A stretch of DNA of 23,608 nucleotides from Gonapodya sp. JEL0774 (GCA_027604505.1 JADIIX010000232.1:1-23608); one strand, 5' to 3'; shown: positions 10,147 through 20,385, counted from the stretch's first letter. The notes: generated by a model from the sequence alone, not told the origin. Numbers and translations: made by a program.

Positions 10147-11218
10147 TCAATAGAGCATCGCGACGGTAGAACTGAGGTTGTCAAAGGACGGAAGGTCGTG
10201 GTCCACCCCGGCAGGCGCGGTGGACAGAGACAGGGTCCCGCTGCACTCGTCCTGTGGATCGGGATTGTCCGGGTTCCTGGTGTCCAACATGTCGGCTGCG
10301 CTCCGTGCAGTCCCGTCCACAGACCACCTCCCCCGACCCTTGCGCTTTGTGGGCCTCCGCATCCATCGTCGCCACCGTCCTCTCCTCCCTAACCACCACC
10401 TCTTCCTTCAACGTCCCGTCCACACCCAGCACCCCCACCACCCCAACCACTCGCATCCCTCGCCGATGGGGGAGGAGGGAAGGGGGAAGCATGAAATTGG
10501 GGGGATGAGGCACGGAGTTTCACGACCGCGCGTAAGTTGGTGGGTTGTGTCAGGTTGTTGATTGATGCGTATCACTCACCAAACCAATTCCTCGTCCTCA
10601 AATAATGCAAACCGGGCGTCCCCAACCCAAGCCACCGCCTCGACCCGCTCCCACTCCGCCTCCCTCCTCTCGTCCCACTCGCTCACCTCGCTCGCCACCA
10701 CGGCCTCAGCGTTCTCGGCCGTATCCACCGGATCGTCGTCAGGAATGTTGTACACAGAGGCGATCACGGGCGTGGGGTTCCCCGTGGCGACCCACGTGGT
10801 CACCGTTGTGAGCAGCGATTGCGGGGAGCGTGATGGGGCGGCTGGTGTTGATCGTGTCGTCGTCAACGGTGGAGGACAGGCACCGCAGCAGCAGTTCAGT
10901 ACTTTGAAACAGGTGGAGTTGACGCAGATGGCCCACGTGGGGGGTAGTAACACGTAGTCGGCGACCACTTCAATGGACGATCTCACAGCGGCACCGACGC
11001 CTGCACCAACACCCACTCGCACTACCGCCCGCACCACCATCCTCGCATCCCTCCTCAACAAACTCGAAAGGGCGTCGGTCCAACGAATTGCGTGCCTTTG
11101 TGGCGTCGACTCCTACTCCGACACCTCTAACACGGGCGACTCCTTTCCGGGGCCTCGCAGTGGATCGCGTGGTGTCTGCGGCGTCGATGCTCATTGAGAT
11201 CGGGGTGAGGAAGGTCAT
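10147..11218 (-). pseudogene. Decayed gene inside left arm, unknown function
   Basis: The most protein-like reading of the arm is on the minus strand here (plus strand in the other copy). An exon contains VLLPPTWAICVNSTCFKVL, TTVTTWVATGNPTPVIASVY and NIPDDDPVDTAENAEAVV, then reaches a GTGAGT donor at 10579. After the intron come VLGVDGTLKEEVV and TVATMDAEAHKAQGSGEVV. A shifted frame ends SFDNLSSTVAMLY at a TGA (10147-10149). A one-base insertion relative to the right copy breaks the frame near 10965, before VLLPPTW. I recognise no family. A Cys-containing, Thr-rich segment suggests a surface or secreted protein, which is only a guess. Confidence 0.4.
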
Positions 11219-12597
11219 CTACGCAGGTGGTGGAGGTGGGGGTGGACGGAAGGGAAGAGGGTGGATTATGTTTTTCGGGTTTGGAGCAGGAGGTGGTGGT
11301 GGAACCCGTGCGGCGACCGGAAAACGCACTCAATGGGCGCGTGGTCTCTCGGGATCCAGCACGACATTGGTGCCGGTGCTCCTGAGGCTCTGTCACTCAC
11401 ACCTGGTCACGGCCAGGGCCAACCGGCCCTCCCGATCCCGTCCCGCGCTCCCGGGCCGCTCAAACACCCGTCGCTGTCTCCATTGCGCACGTCCATGGTC
11501 CACGTCCACTGCGCCGACCAGCCACGGGGCAATGGGGATGGGGCGGAGACGGCAATGATGCAGAGACGAACACGTTCCCGCCGAACCACTCCACGAGGTC
11601 ACCGAGAGGAACAGCATGGTCCGTGCGAGACGGGGACTGTGGTGCTGGCGGTGTCCACTTTCAACTGCATGTCGGTGGCGATGGTGATGGGTTCGGCTTT
11701 GGGCGGGATCGGAGCGCGGTCACAGGGGAGAAGGCCGGTGGTGATATGGAGGGAGCGGGGGAGACTTGGGAGGCTAAGATGCGCCGAGGCCGAGCGTTAG
11801 CGATAGGGAGAGGAGTGTGGAGGGAGATGTCGGTGTGGAAACCGGACGGACTGGGATGAAAGGGTCTGGGGTGTCTGGAGCTGGAGCAGCGGCACGATCA
11901 GCGACCCTGTGCCCTCCCCACAGCCGCCTCTCCCTCCAATCCCGACCATTCTACTCCCCCGAAACATAACTTCCTTCAGTAGACGTTTGCGAAGTTGACG
12001 GGGAGGAAGCAGCGCAAGAAGAGGGGAGCGGGGAGTAACGGGAGTGTGAACAAGATGGAGGAGGACAGGATGGATGGGAGCAAAGCCAGCGGAACGGGGA
12101 ATGGGTATGTGGGTACTCCGTCATGGTGTGGTCAGGGACAAGGAGGGGTTTGTAGGAAGATGGTACGTGCGACTGTTCTTGTTGTGGTGACACCGGATTT
12201 TGGAAGTTATCATTTTTCCTGTGTTCCTTTCTTTGTTTCGATATCTTACTTATCCTGACATGGACGATATCAAACATCCGCTCCACCTACCAACACCGTT
12301 CCCCGTATCAGGTGCGCTAACCGCGCTTCCATTCCCTTCGCTCTTGGGGTTCGTGACCGAGTCTGAATCGAACAAGGAGGGTGGAGGGCTTGGTCTTCTG
12401 GACGAGATGATGTCAAGGTGGAGGAAGACAGTGCTGGGATGGGGGACCGGCAGCAGCACGTGACACTCGTTACTGTGGCAAGTACAGATATAGGGGAGCA
12501 GCGGATGAGCTGGACGATGAGTACATGACAGCTGATGAGCGGTGCGGTCGCACAGGTGACGGGTGGAATTAGTGCGCCGGGCGGCGAATTGGGTCTT

Positions 12598-12609
12598 GGG
12601 TTAGGGTTA
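12598..12609 (+). repeat. Short telomere-like motif
   Basis: The sequence gggttagggtta gives two units of TTAGGG, the telomere repeat of most fungi and animals. It sits between the inner edge of the left arm and the 3' end of the tyrosine-recombinase pseudogene. Two units can occur by chance. Confidence 0.3.
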
Positions 12610-12694
12610 CCAACAAAGCTTTCAACACTTGGCACTTATTGTAATAGCTCCACCAAAAATACACAGCAATTGCGTGATCATCAGAGTATTTGAA

Positions 12695-14207
12695 TCACCC
12701 CCAACCTGTATTCACCCCTCGTCCCTCTTCTACTGCCTCACTCATCGTCCCACTCTTGTTCTTCCAGTTCACTACGTACCTAAGAAACTCCGGAGAATCG
12801 TGAGTCCAACCACCACGCTCCCTGACATGTTCCAAAGAGTATCCTGCCGCTAATGGGTACTGCGCACCACCCCGCCGCATGGAGTGGGTGCCGTAGCACA
12901 ACACATCGCAGACGCCAATAGCTGTGAGGGCAGCACGAAGGCGTAGCAAGAAAGGGAATTGGGTCTGTTTGGAGAAACATTGTTGCAGTGGTGAGAATGG
13001 TGGGGGGTGTAGAGCTGGATGAACGATCACTCACCAACTTCCTCCCAGCAGTGACATGTTTCCCTTCAATCCAAGGAAACATGGGTCCGCTCTTAATACC
13101 CACGCGCCTAAGTTCACGAACATAGATCAGGGTAATGGCGTGGGCGCTCCAGCTGGATGGTTTTGGGGGAGGTTCGATGGATGTGTGAACAGCCGCACCG
13201 CCGGAGGTCTTCCGCGAGTTCAGTCAGACCCGAATGCTGTCATCGCCTGGTAGAACGCTAAGATCTTCGAACGAAAGGTCGAGGCATTCCTGGGCGCGGA
13301 GGAGGAGGTCGAACATAATGGCAACCAAAGCCTGTTCACAGATGGTTGTGAACACATGGGAGTTATCGAAAAGGTGACAAACTGAGATCCCACACTCACG
13401 GCCAGCTGTAAAAACTCAAGGCTTGGGTTCACCCTCACGAGCTCCATCAAGCTTGCGACCTGTGACCATCGCAACTCCTTCTCCTGCTCCGGAACGTATC
13501 CGTTCCTCTTCCACATGCCGTTAATGACCTGCAAAGTACAAGAGGTGATGTCAGTCACACGTGAGCTCTGTGAAGAGCTTAAGCAACAGCGCATCCAACT
13601 CACCTCGATTTGACGCGAGACTTCTTCGCTCTCCGTGGGGCATCCGAACACCCTCCCGTCCTCATTCACCGTCCAAGCACCCCTCCATTTAGGTCCAAAC
13701 GATCCGTAGAGGTCACGTATTGCTGCGCGGTCGCGGCTAGAGGGAGCAAGATATAGTTCAGATTTGCACCACAACTAGGACCATCCCCTGCAACGGAACA
13801 CGAACCTTGAACCCACCCATATCTGGGTGACAGCGATGCAAAATGTAGTTTGCAACGAATCGCGCCGTCTCGGAGTCTGTGTGCTGCTCGGGGTTGAAAT
13901 GGTGTCGAGCGTCCCTGTCACGGAGCCTTTCAATGCCATTGACGTCCCCCAGAGCATTCAGAAAACGCAAGGAGGCGCTGTCAGCGCAGAGAAAACGTCG
14001 AGATCGCTTGATTAGCTCTGCAAAGGTCGCTACGGGTGCAGATTTGCGAGTGAACAAGAGAATCGCTCACCCATCGTACGCTTTCCTGGTGTTGGAGGAG
14101 ATCCTCGCCATTTCCGCCTCCATCGCCGCTTGTTCCAGTAATCCCGTGTCCATCGCATCGCGCATCGAGAGTTTCGAACGTTTTGGAGGTGGCGGCGGGA
14201 CAGACAT
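12695..14207 (-). pseudogene. Tyrosine recombinase (integrase-like), six exons, inactivated
   Basis: Exons on the minus strand: 14071-14207, 13795-14017, 13604-13736, 13400-13528, 13035-13331 and 12695-12964, total about 395 residues. The ATG at 14207 starts MSVPPPPPKRSKL, followed by SSNTRKAYDG, typical of the core-binding domain. Catalytic residues: Arg-I in LLLRAQECLDL (13296-13298), H-x-x-R in THSMRRGGA (His 12884-12886, Arg 12875-12877), Trp in RERGGWTHDSPEF (12806-12808) and the nucleophile Tyr in LRYV (12776-12778). The Trp-to-Tyr spacing of 10 is usual. Two lesions are visible: an in-frame TGA at 13224-13226, where CGA would restore Arg, and a phase mismatch between exons 1 and 2. Eukaryotic tyrosine recombinases of this kind drive Crypton-, DIRS- or Starship-type elements. 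No reverse transcriptase lies nearby, so DIRS is unlikely. Confidence 0.85.
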
Positions 14208-14765
14208 GATGTCCAGAACACGCAGGGTGGCTCCGAGGCGGAAGAGAGCGAGGGGATCGAGAAAAAGCGGACGGAGCGATGGGAAAGGAAAGGGGACGTA
14301 GGCGGAATTTAGTTGTGTAAGAGGAGGAGAAGACGTGGTAACTTGGTGATGGATGGGAGAACGCAGAACGTGGGTTGGAAGAACACGGCGAAATTGAGGT
14401 CACAAGTTGTTCAGATTTGAAATGAAAATCATACTACCGTGACAAAGTGTGTTGATTTTGTTTTGATCCGAGAATCACAATTGGGCACGTTGACGTTCTT
14501 TGGGGACAGACGTCTCTGAAACTTGGAAGTACAGCGGGGACGGAAAGCAAGAAGTTTGTCCTCAACCGCCCGTGGTTTTGATGGACTCCGCAACTGCGGG
14601 TCCGAGGATGTAACTAATTCCAGAAGGCGTCTTCATCAACATCATGCTCATCTTCTGGCGTCTGAAGTCCAGGACAGAACGACCTGCAGTCGAGTTTGCT
14701 TCGCTGGATTTGCGGTGGTCAAAGTTGCTGTGGCACCTTAGGTCACCTCAATCGGTCGGATGACC
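14208..14765. other. Upstream region of tyrosine recombinase, no gene
   Basis: No exon with splice or motif support on either strand. It would hold the 5' leader and promoter of the minus-strand recombinase. An open plus-strand stretch at 14523-14741 begins without ATG and shows no family motif. Confidence 0.4.
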
Positions 14766-15076
14766 CTTTCCAAAGACTCCAAACGACAGCAACCAATTGA
14801 TCCTTGTTGATAGAGATTTGTATCGTATCACAAGTAGCAGAGAAGTTAGATGAACATAAGCTGGAGCATTGAATTTATATTGAATGTGCCCATTGTGTGA
14901 GCACTTCGGGATCTATTGACCCTGAGCCACATGAGCATGGAAATGCATCATGCGAAGGACAGAATATTTTGTTGTGTTCCGCTTTCTTCTCCCGCGTCAC
15001 CGAACCCATATCGGGCTTCCGCCCGATATTTGCTTTCCAAGGACTCCAAACGACAGCAACCAATTGATCCTTGTTG
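14766..15076 (+). repeat. Pair of 44-bp direct repeats
   Basis: 14766-14809 and 15033-15076 are identical except for one base (ctttccaaAgactcc versus ctttccaaGgactcc) and end in ccaattgatccttgttg. They are 267 bp apart and lie just upstream of the kinase-LRR gene at 15229. The enclosed segment carries the hairpin at 15008-15029. Confidence 0.9.
15008..15029. repeat. Perfect 9-bp stem, 4-nt loop hairpin
   Basis: ATATCGGGC, loop TTCC, GCCCGATAT. The palindrome sits four bases before the second 44-bp direct repeat. No T-run follows, so a terminator is not indicated, and in this eukaryotic setting none is expected. Confidence 0.75.
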
Positions 15077-15228
15077 GTTCGGCTCTTTCGCTCTTGCGTG
15101 GACCGTCGAGATCAAAAATACGTCGTGCTTACAATAGAAGAAATTTTCCTCCGAAGAATTCTAAACGCGTTTTGGGCGCGGTCTGGGACGGTGGTGGCAA
15201 AAAATTGAAATTTCTCCCTACCAATCGG

Positions 15229-17582
15229 ATGGATTCACCTACCGGCGCCCAAGGACTACGAGGGTGGGAGCTGACAAAGGACAGCGTCCAGTGCACATTT
15301 AATCTCCAATCCAGGATCGGAGGTGGCGGCTTCGGCGATGTCTACCGTGGAACGTATTTGGGCGCCCCTGTCGCGATAAAACTGCTTCGAGGGTCTGACA
15401 TATCGCTGAAGGAGGCAAGTTCTAAAGTGATGTTGAGCAAACTCTCGGAGTTGAAATTGGGTTGGCTTGTGTCAGGATTTTTTGCGGGAAGTACAAGGCT
15501 GGTTCAGTCTCCGATTCCCCAATGTCCTTCTCCTGTGCGGCGCCTGTACAGATCCTCAAGCTATGTTCATGGTCTCACCTCTCATGGAAAACGGGGATTT
15601 GTTGTACTACCTCCAAAATGTTCGTCCAGACGCCGACAAGGTACAGCTGGTGAGTTCTTCCCCCAAACCATTTGCGGCTGCCGCTGCCAATGTTCACAAC
15701 CCCTGCATTTGACCCTTGACATAGCTGTATGATGTGGCTTGTGGTATGAACTACTTGGAGTCACGCGGAATCGTGCATGCTGATCTGAAACCTGGAAATG
15801 TTCTTGTGGGCAAGGACGGAAGAGCTGTCATCGCAGACTTTGGGCTTTCCAAGTTTGAGGCAACGTCTGTATCTGGCTCGCGTCCAGGCACTACCGTGTA
15901 CATGGATCCGGAGCGGCTGCGGCTCTTCATGCGAGACACCTCTCAAAGGACCAGGAAGCCTGTCTCGACCATGGCAGGAGATATTTACTCATTTGGCATT
16001 CTATGCTATGTGGTGATTTTGATTTTGATTTTGATACCTTTTAGCTCCTATTAATGGTGTCGTTGCAGGTTTGGACCAAGGACGGTCAGCCTTTCGGACG
16101 GATTGAAAGCGTCCGAGACCTCATGACAGACATCGTGTATGAGGGCAAGCGGCCCGATATATCTGACGCTCGCCTCCAAGACATGCCCCCGGCTCTCAAG
16201 GGCCTGATGCAGAGATGTTGGGAGGGGAAATCTTCAGCGCGGCCGAGAACGTTCAAGGAGGTTCTTGAGGTTCTCGAAACTTTGGTGCCATCGAGCGCAA
16301 GTATGGTTGACAACAGACTCGAATCTTTGGAGCACCCCCCACGCTTGACCAACCTTGGACCCGCTTCGACGGCAGGCACCTTAGTAGGTGCAGCGGCTGC
16401 CAGAGAAGGCCCAGGGACTGGCGGTAACATGCCTGTGCAGGAATCACAGGTATCCCACAGCATTGTTGAGCTACTATGTGAGACCACAAGGAAAGGCATT
16501 GAATCTACCTTTTTCGCTAACATCATTGAATTTCAGATCCAGGAGGAACTTGGCCTCCTAATGTAGTAACTGGGGATGAAATTATAAGGGGAGAGAGTGT
16601 AGACGAGATGTGTGAGAAGATCACAAAACGCGGTGTTCACACCATCAAATTAAGAGTGGGAAATTTCTATGTGGATGAGGATCTCCTGGAGGAGATCTGT
16701 GAGGAAGTGTGTTGCGAAGTACCATTTACGAAAGTCTCTCATCTGTGATTTCTTGTTCAGTCCTGAAGCCCAGTCATGTGCTAGTGCCATCTAACCTCTT
16801 GAATGCCATTAGTAGTGTGTTGTGTGGAGAGACAGGAACTACACTCAGGCGCTTGGATTTACAGTCATGTAACCTACAGGATTCAGCAGTGGACCTATTT
16901 GTGTTGAAACTTCTTCATAACCGTTCTGTGATGTTAAGGGAACTGGATCTCTCCGGTGAGCTTTTAATCTGTCAGTTTGTTTAGAACGATCTCATTTTGG
17001 TGATTCCAGATAATAATATTACCTCCGTTGGAGCACGTTTTCTCAAAAACGCTTTACATACAAACAGAACTATCGAAAATCTAGAAATTGGGCGTGAGTT
17101 GGTGGTTTACATTTGGGAGATATGACATTTCCCAATGAGTCCGGTTGTGTTCCATTGACTACATGATGTCCTTCCTTCATTAGAAAACAATATTGGTGAT
17201 GTTGGAATAACTGAGCTTGCAAAAGCACTTCGTACAAACAACGCACTCGCCACTTTGGATGTCTCATGTGATTTTGAGGACCCTTTTGTTGAGTCAATTG
17301 TGTTAATCCTGACCTTCTGTTTTGGTTGCAAGCAAACTCAATTGGTGACGCGGGTGCCATAGCACTTGCCGAGGCCCTCAATTACAACACCACCTTGACA
17401 TCGCTCAATATTTTGAGTAAGTTGGAGTAGGAGGGAGGGAAGAAGTGAAATTTTCGACTCCCATCTGTTTTCACTCCACCTCTACCAACCCCTCTCACTC
17501 ACATACAGACAACTCCATTGGTGAGGTGGGGAAAAGCGCACTCAAGGCACTTACAAATGCTAGACGCAAAATAGAGGTTTAG
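15229..17582 (+). CDS. TKL-type protein kinase with C-terminal LRRs, ten exons, apparently intact
   Basis: Exons 15229-15414, 15476-15649, 15725-16012, 16069-16477, 16537-16710, 16761-16955, 17010-17093, 17184-17267, 17333-17416 and 17509-17582 give 583 residues in consistent phase. Kinase motifs: IGGGGFGDVYRGTY, PVAIK lysine, HADLKPGNV, ADFGLSKF, MDPERL and CWEGKSSARPRTF. A linker leads to LRRs; the final three complete ones are one per 84-nt exon with phase-1 introns (NNITSVGARFLKNAL, NNIGDVGITELAKAL, NSIGDAGAIALAEAL), and a half repeat ends at TAG 17580-17582. Intron 1 (15415-15475) begins GCAAGT, a GC-AG intron, because only that donor keeps the frame. The intron at 16711 has a weak GTTGCG donor. 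The start is the first ATG near the kinase fold; an in-frame ATG at 14950 would add 93 residues. It matches the gene at 1-3370 in layout and lies between two recombinase pseudogenes. Confidence 0.85.
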
Positions 17583-18746
17583 TTCCATTGTAGTAGCACC
17601 AACAGATGTGAACCAAACTGAGTTCCATGAGATCCACTTCACCTTCAATAGACCATATTAGGCACAATGAATATCTCGGAAATCGGAAATAGGTGGCTTC
17701 GGAGAGAGCATCCAGCTCGTCTCTGGTCATTCTGGTGAGGTGGAGCTTCATTGTGTGAACGAAATTGGCAAGTCGAGCCGTTGGGCCGTTGCCGCGATAA
17801 TTCACATTCATTCCAACTGAGTGCAGGTTTCTTTGAATTTCCGAGGGGCTTGGAGACCTATTGAACTTCTGGAGAACCACGCTGTTAAAGAATTCTGATT
17901 CTCTCAGTTGCTGATGTTCTCACTCCTCCCGCTCTCGACGGATCTCCTCCGTCCCCAAAACCCGAGATCCAATGTCGCTCGCGGAATAGCTACAATACGA
18001 TGTACCAGTCTGATCCACAGCACTCCTCCAGATTTCCCCATACGGTGTTATCAGCAGTGTACAGCGACCAGCAAGTCGAAGATAAGAGTGGCTGTCCTCG
18101 GCTCTCTTTCCAATCGTAACATTCTGCATCTCTGCTTGAAGTGCGGTGAAGAAAATATGCAAAGTTTTCTCGTAGCCATGTGGAAAAAGCGGTCCAAAAG
18201 AGCTCTCTGGTTGAGTGACCGCGATGAAAAGTCTTGTCTGCAGCCTGAAGGACGCTCCTTTACCCGAAGAAGACGGAAGCGTCGCGAGCGAGACGATCCA
18301 GCCTGTAAGATGCGATCCCAGTCATGCATCCCGCGTTTCCATCCTCGTCTAGAGTAGCCATTGCTCCGCTCTTGCCCCTTTTCATTGCCGGTGACGCGTC
18401 GTGGTCCCCACACGCGAGGTGAGAGCTTGTTCCAATCGATCGCGGTCCTTCTTGCCGAGACGAGGTGGTCGTACCCCGCTCTTGATGTCTTGAAAAAACG
18501 TTTGGTACAAACCGTAGCAACGCTGTTTCAGGTCGCGAAAAATCGACGCATGATTTCGAGCTACAGAGCAGTCAGTAGCCCGTTTGTCGTGAGGGAAACG
18601 AGGTGGTGAAGTCAGTATCGGTGCTGGAGCAACGCAGAAACGTGTATAAATGCTCACTTGCGCGTCAATTGAGATACTCTGGCCCTATGATTCATCCTTG
18701 GACTTCCGAAGGTAGGCAACGAAGACGGGAAGACCGGGTAGGGGAG
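17560..18746 (-). pseudogene. Large serine recombinase, inactivated
   Basis: Read on the minus strand, the pieces follow the order of a large serine recombinase. AYLRKSKDES, then GQSISIDAQ (catalytic Ser in the Y-x-R-x-S motif, 18658-18746); FFQDIKSGVRP and DRDRLEQAL (about 18440-18560); YRLDRLARD (about 18290); LFIAVTQPESS; LQAEMQNVTIGKRAED, matching the AE.E...I..R helix; LRLAGRCTLLITPYG, matching G.......PYGY; and FNRSPSPSEIQRNLHSVGM, matching the PF07508 recombinase domain. Introns fit after IDAQ and LTS. Lesions: TAG at 18685-18687 (CAG would restore Gln), TGA at 17920-17922 (CGA would restore Arg), a one-base phase error after IDAQ and a frame change near 18255. It ends convergently over the last bases of the kinase-LRR gene. 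Such enzymes are mostly bacterial or phage-borne; in a spliced eukaryotic gene this is unusual. Confidence 0.7.
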
Positions 18747-18862
18747 CTGGGAATGATGATGCCGTCCGAGTCAAAAGTTGAGTACGCGACAGGAAGGATT
18801 GAAACCAGAAAATAAGAGGCCCATCACTGATGCAGATGTGTGGGGGAAGTGGGACAACTTAC

Positions 18863-19030
18863 TACATTGTGTGGTTGTGCAATTGACAGGTTCTCGATGG
18901 ACATGAAGGAACGACGCGATTCCCCGGTAAAAAAACAACAGACGCCACCCGCGGGAGAGGAAACAGCTCTTTCCCTAGGGTGAGAGCAGAAACCTGGTGC
19001 GGGACGCATGAGATTGACAGGGTAAAGCAT
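18863..19030 (-). other. Possible 5' exon of the serine recombinase
   Basis: From an ATG at 19030 a 168-nt open stretch runs to a good GTAAGT donor at 18862, starting MLYPVNLMRPAPGF and ending SIENLSIAQPHNV. It points towards the serine-recombinase exon at 18746 and could be its leader exon. The phases (0 out, 1 in) do not match. The same frame stays open upstream of the ATG to about 19190. Confidence 0.3.
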
Positions 19031-20256
19031 TGTTGGTCTGAGCGCGAGGGAAACGGTAGCGGGGCGCCGCGGTTTCAGGTCAAACCGAAAAGACGATGGG
19101 CGGTCGCAGGAGTAAAGCGAAGACGAGAAGTGCGTGAGAAGATGGTGCGTTTTGTCAATATGATGTTGTTCGAGGTTGAGGTCAGCGTTGCTGTGGCCTG
19201 CCTTCGGTCAGCGTCCCTTCAATATTCCATCCTCACTCTTACCTGCTGAAGCCTACAACACACCACTGTCAGTGAATGAACTGGGACTGTGGTCCCTGGT
19301 ACTTACTTATCCTTCTCGGCATCCAGTCTCGGATGACTAGTGCAGTCTCCACCATTCCTACTACCTTACCTGCTCACATTGTTGCCAATGAATTTGGCAC
19401 GTGCGACTGCATCATGCCAGTCTTCGATGATCCGTCACCCCACTGCCTTACCCCTGGACTTCGTGTACCCCATCCTGTACGCTAAACTCATTCTAAAATA
19501 CTGATTGATTATGCTGTGGCAGGGAGGGAGATGTTGGTGCCTATGAAGGAAGAGATAAGTTTCAATGACTGCCGAAATTGAAAGAATGAAGAATCGCAGA
19601 TGTTGGAAGAATCAAGAACGACTTTAAATAAAGGAGGATGAAGAGAGTGTGAAGAGTGTGTGTGAAAGATGGAAAGGGAGGTCCTGAACTACTTCATTAC
19701 ACAAGAGCAAAAACCCCGAACGGCAATCATGTATTGTTTGCCCTTCATCTCCTGATTTACTCCCTGATTTCACTGAAGACAGCAAAGAAGAAGGCCACCC
19801 CTTGTGACTATGATCCAGTGACAGTCACTCCACTTGGCTACACTGATGGCAGTCCAGATGAACTGGACCAGCAAGAAAAACAATAAATATACGAAACAGA
19901 ATAGATAGGAATAGATATCCAGATAGGTTCAGCACCCTGGCGTTCCAATGGCGATCCTCTGATTGAGCAACCAGCATGCCTTACGCATCCACCATCGGAG
20001 GCCACCAGCGTACACTAATAAATATTAATGTCTCACCAGGGCATTGACCGACTATATGAAGCAGAGTCCTGCTAGCCTCCTCAAGTGGATACTTTTCAGC
20101 TGCTGGCCAGTGGTGGGTATCAGTTGAAGGCACATCACCTTAATATGGATGATGTGCTCCCAAACGACATTGCCCACTCTTCAAGCGACCGAAAGCTATC
20201 GAAACTCATCCCTCATGTGAATGCGTGTTCGAACACCGGAAAGCTCAACTCCACCG
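19031..20256. other. Low-information region right of the serine recombinase
   Basis: No gene is supported. A 69-codon plus-strand frame from an ATG at 19276 starts MNWDCGPWYLLILLGIQS, which looks faintly like a signal peptide, and ends at 19485. Another open stretch at 19656-19886 lacks ATG. AATAAA motifs occur near 19625 and 19882. Neither frame has splice support or known motifs. Confidence 0.35.
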
Positions 20257-20385
20257 CATCCCAAAGGATAGAGTGATACGCTCTCAAAGGACAAAACCCC
20301 ATCCCAAAGGATGGAGTCATATGCTCTCAAATGACAATACCCCATCCCAAAGGATGGTGTGATATGCTCTCAAACGACGATGCCC
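20257..20385 (+). repeat. 43-bp minisatellite, three tandem copies
   Basis: Units at 20257-20299, 20300-20342 and 20343-20385 each begin catcccaaaggat and contain gctctcaaa. They differ at several positions. The end of the array (tgctctcaaacgac, then gcccactcttcaagc at 20382-20396) also occurs in diverged form at about 20150-20185, so the repeat spread over a wider area. A 13-bp duplication, gatggcgagactt, occurs just downstream at about 20517-20543. Confidence 0.9.

Larger units (their letters stand above)
9890..12430 (+). mobile_element. Left copy of a large inverted repeat (decayed element)
   Basis: This GC-rich stretch matches the reverse complement of about 20805-23066 along most of its length. 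Directly compared pieces (for example 12290-12425 against 20805-20965) agree at close to 90 % by eye, with small indels. The outer edge lies near 9890 (gtgtgtgctg) and the inner edge near 12425. A block at about 10061-10320 has no partner in the right copy. The family is unknown: I see no transposase, reverse transcriptase or integrase inside it. Open frames exist on both strands of both copies but are broken by indels. Confidence 0.75.

Noticed and set aside
9775-10392. 205-codon Pro/Ser-rich plus-strand frame in and before the left arm
   Set aside because: It crosses the arm border and its C-rich composition alone explains the Pro and Ser; it is not conserved in the right arm.
9890-14207. 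DIRS-type retroelement
   Set aside because: A tyrosine recombinase is present, but no reverse transcriptase or RNase H motif was found in the window.
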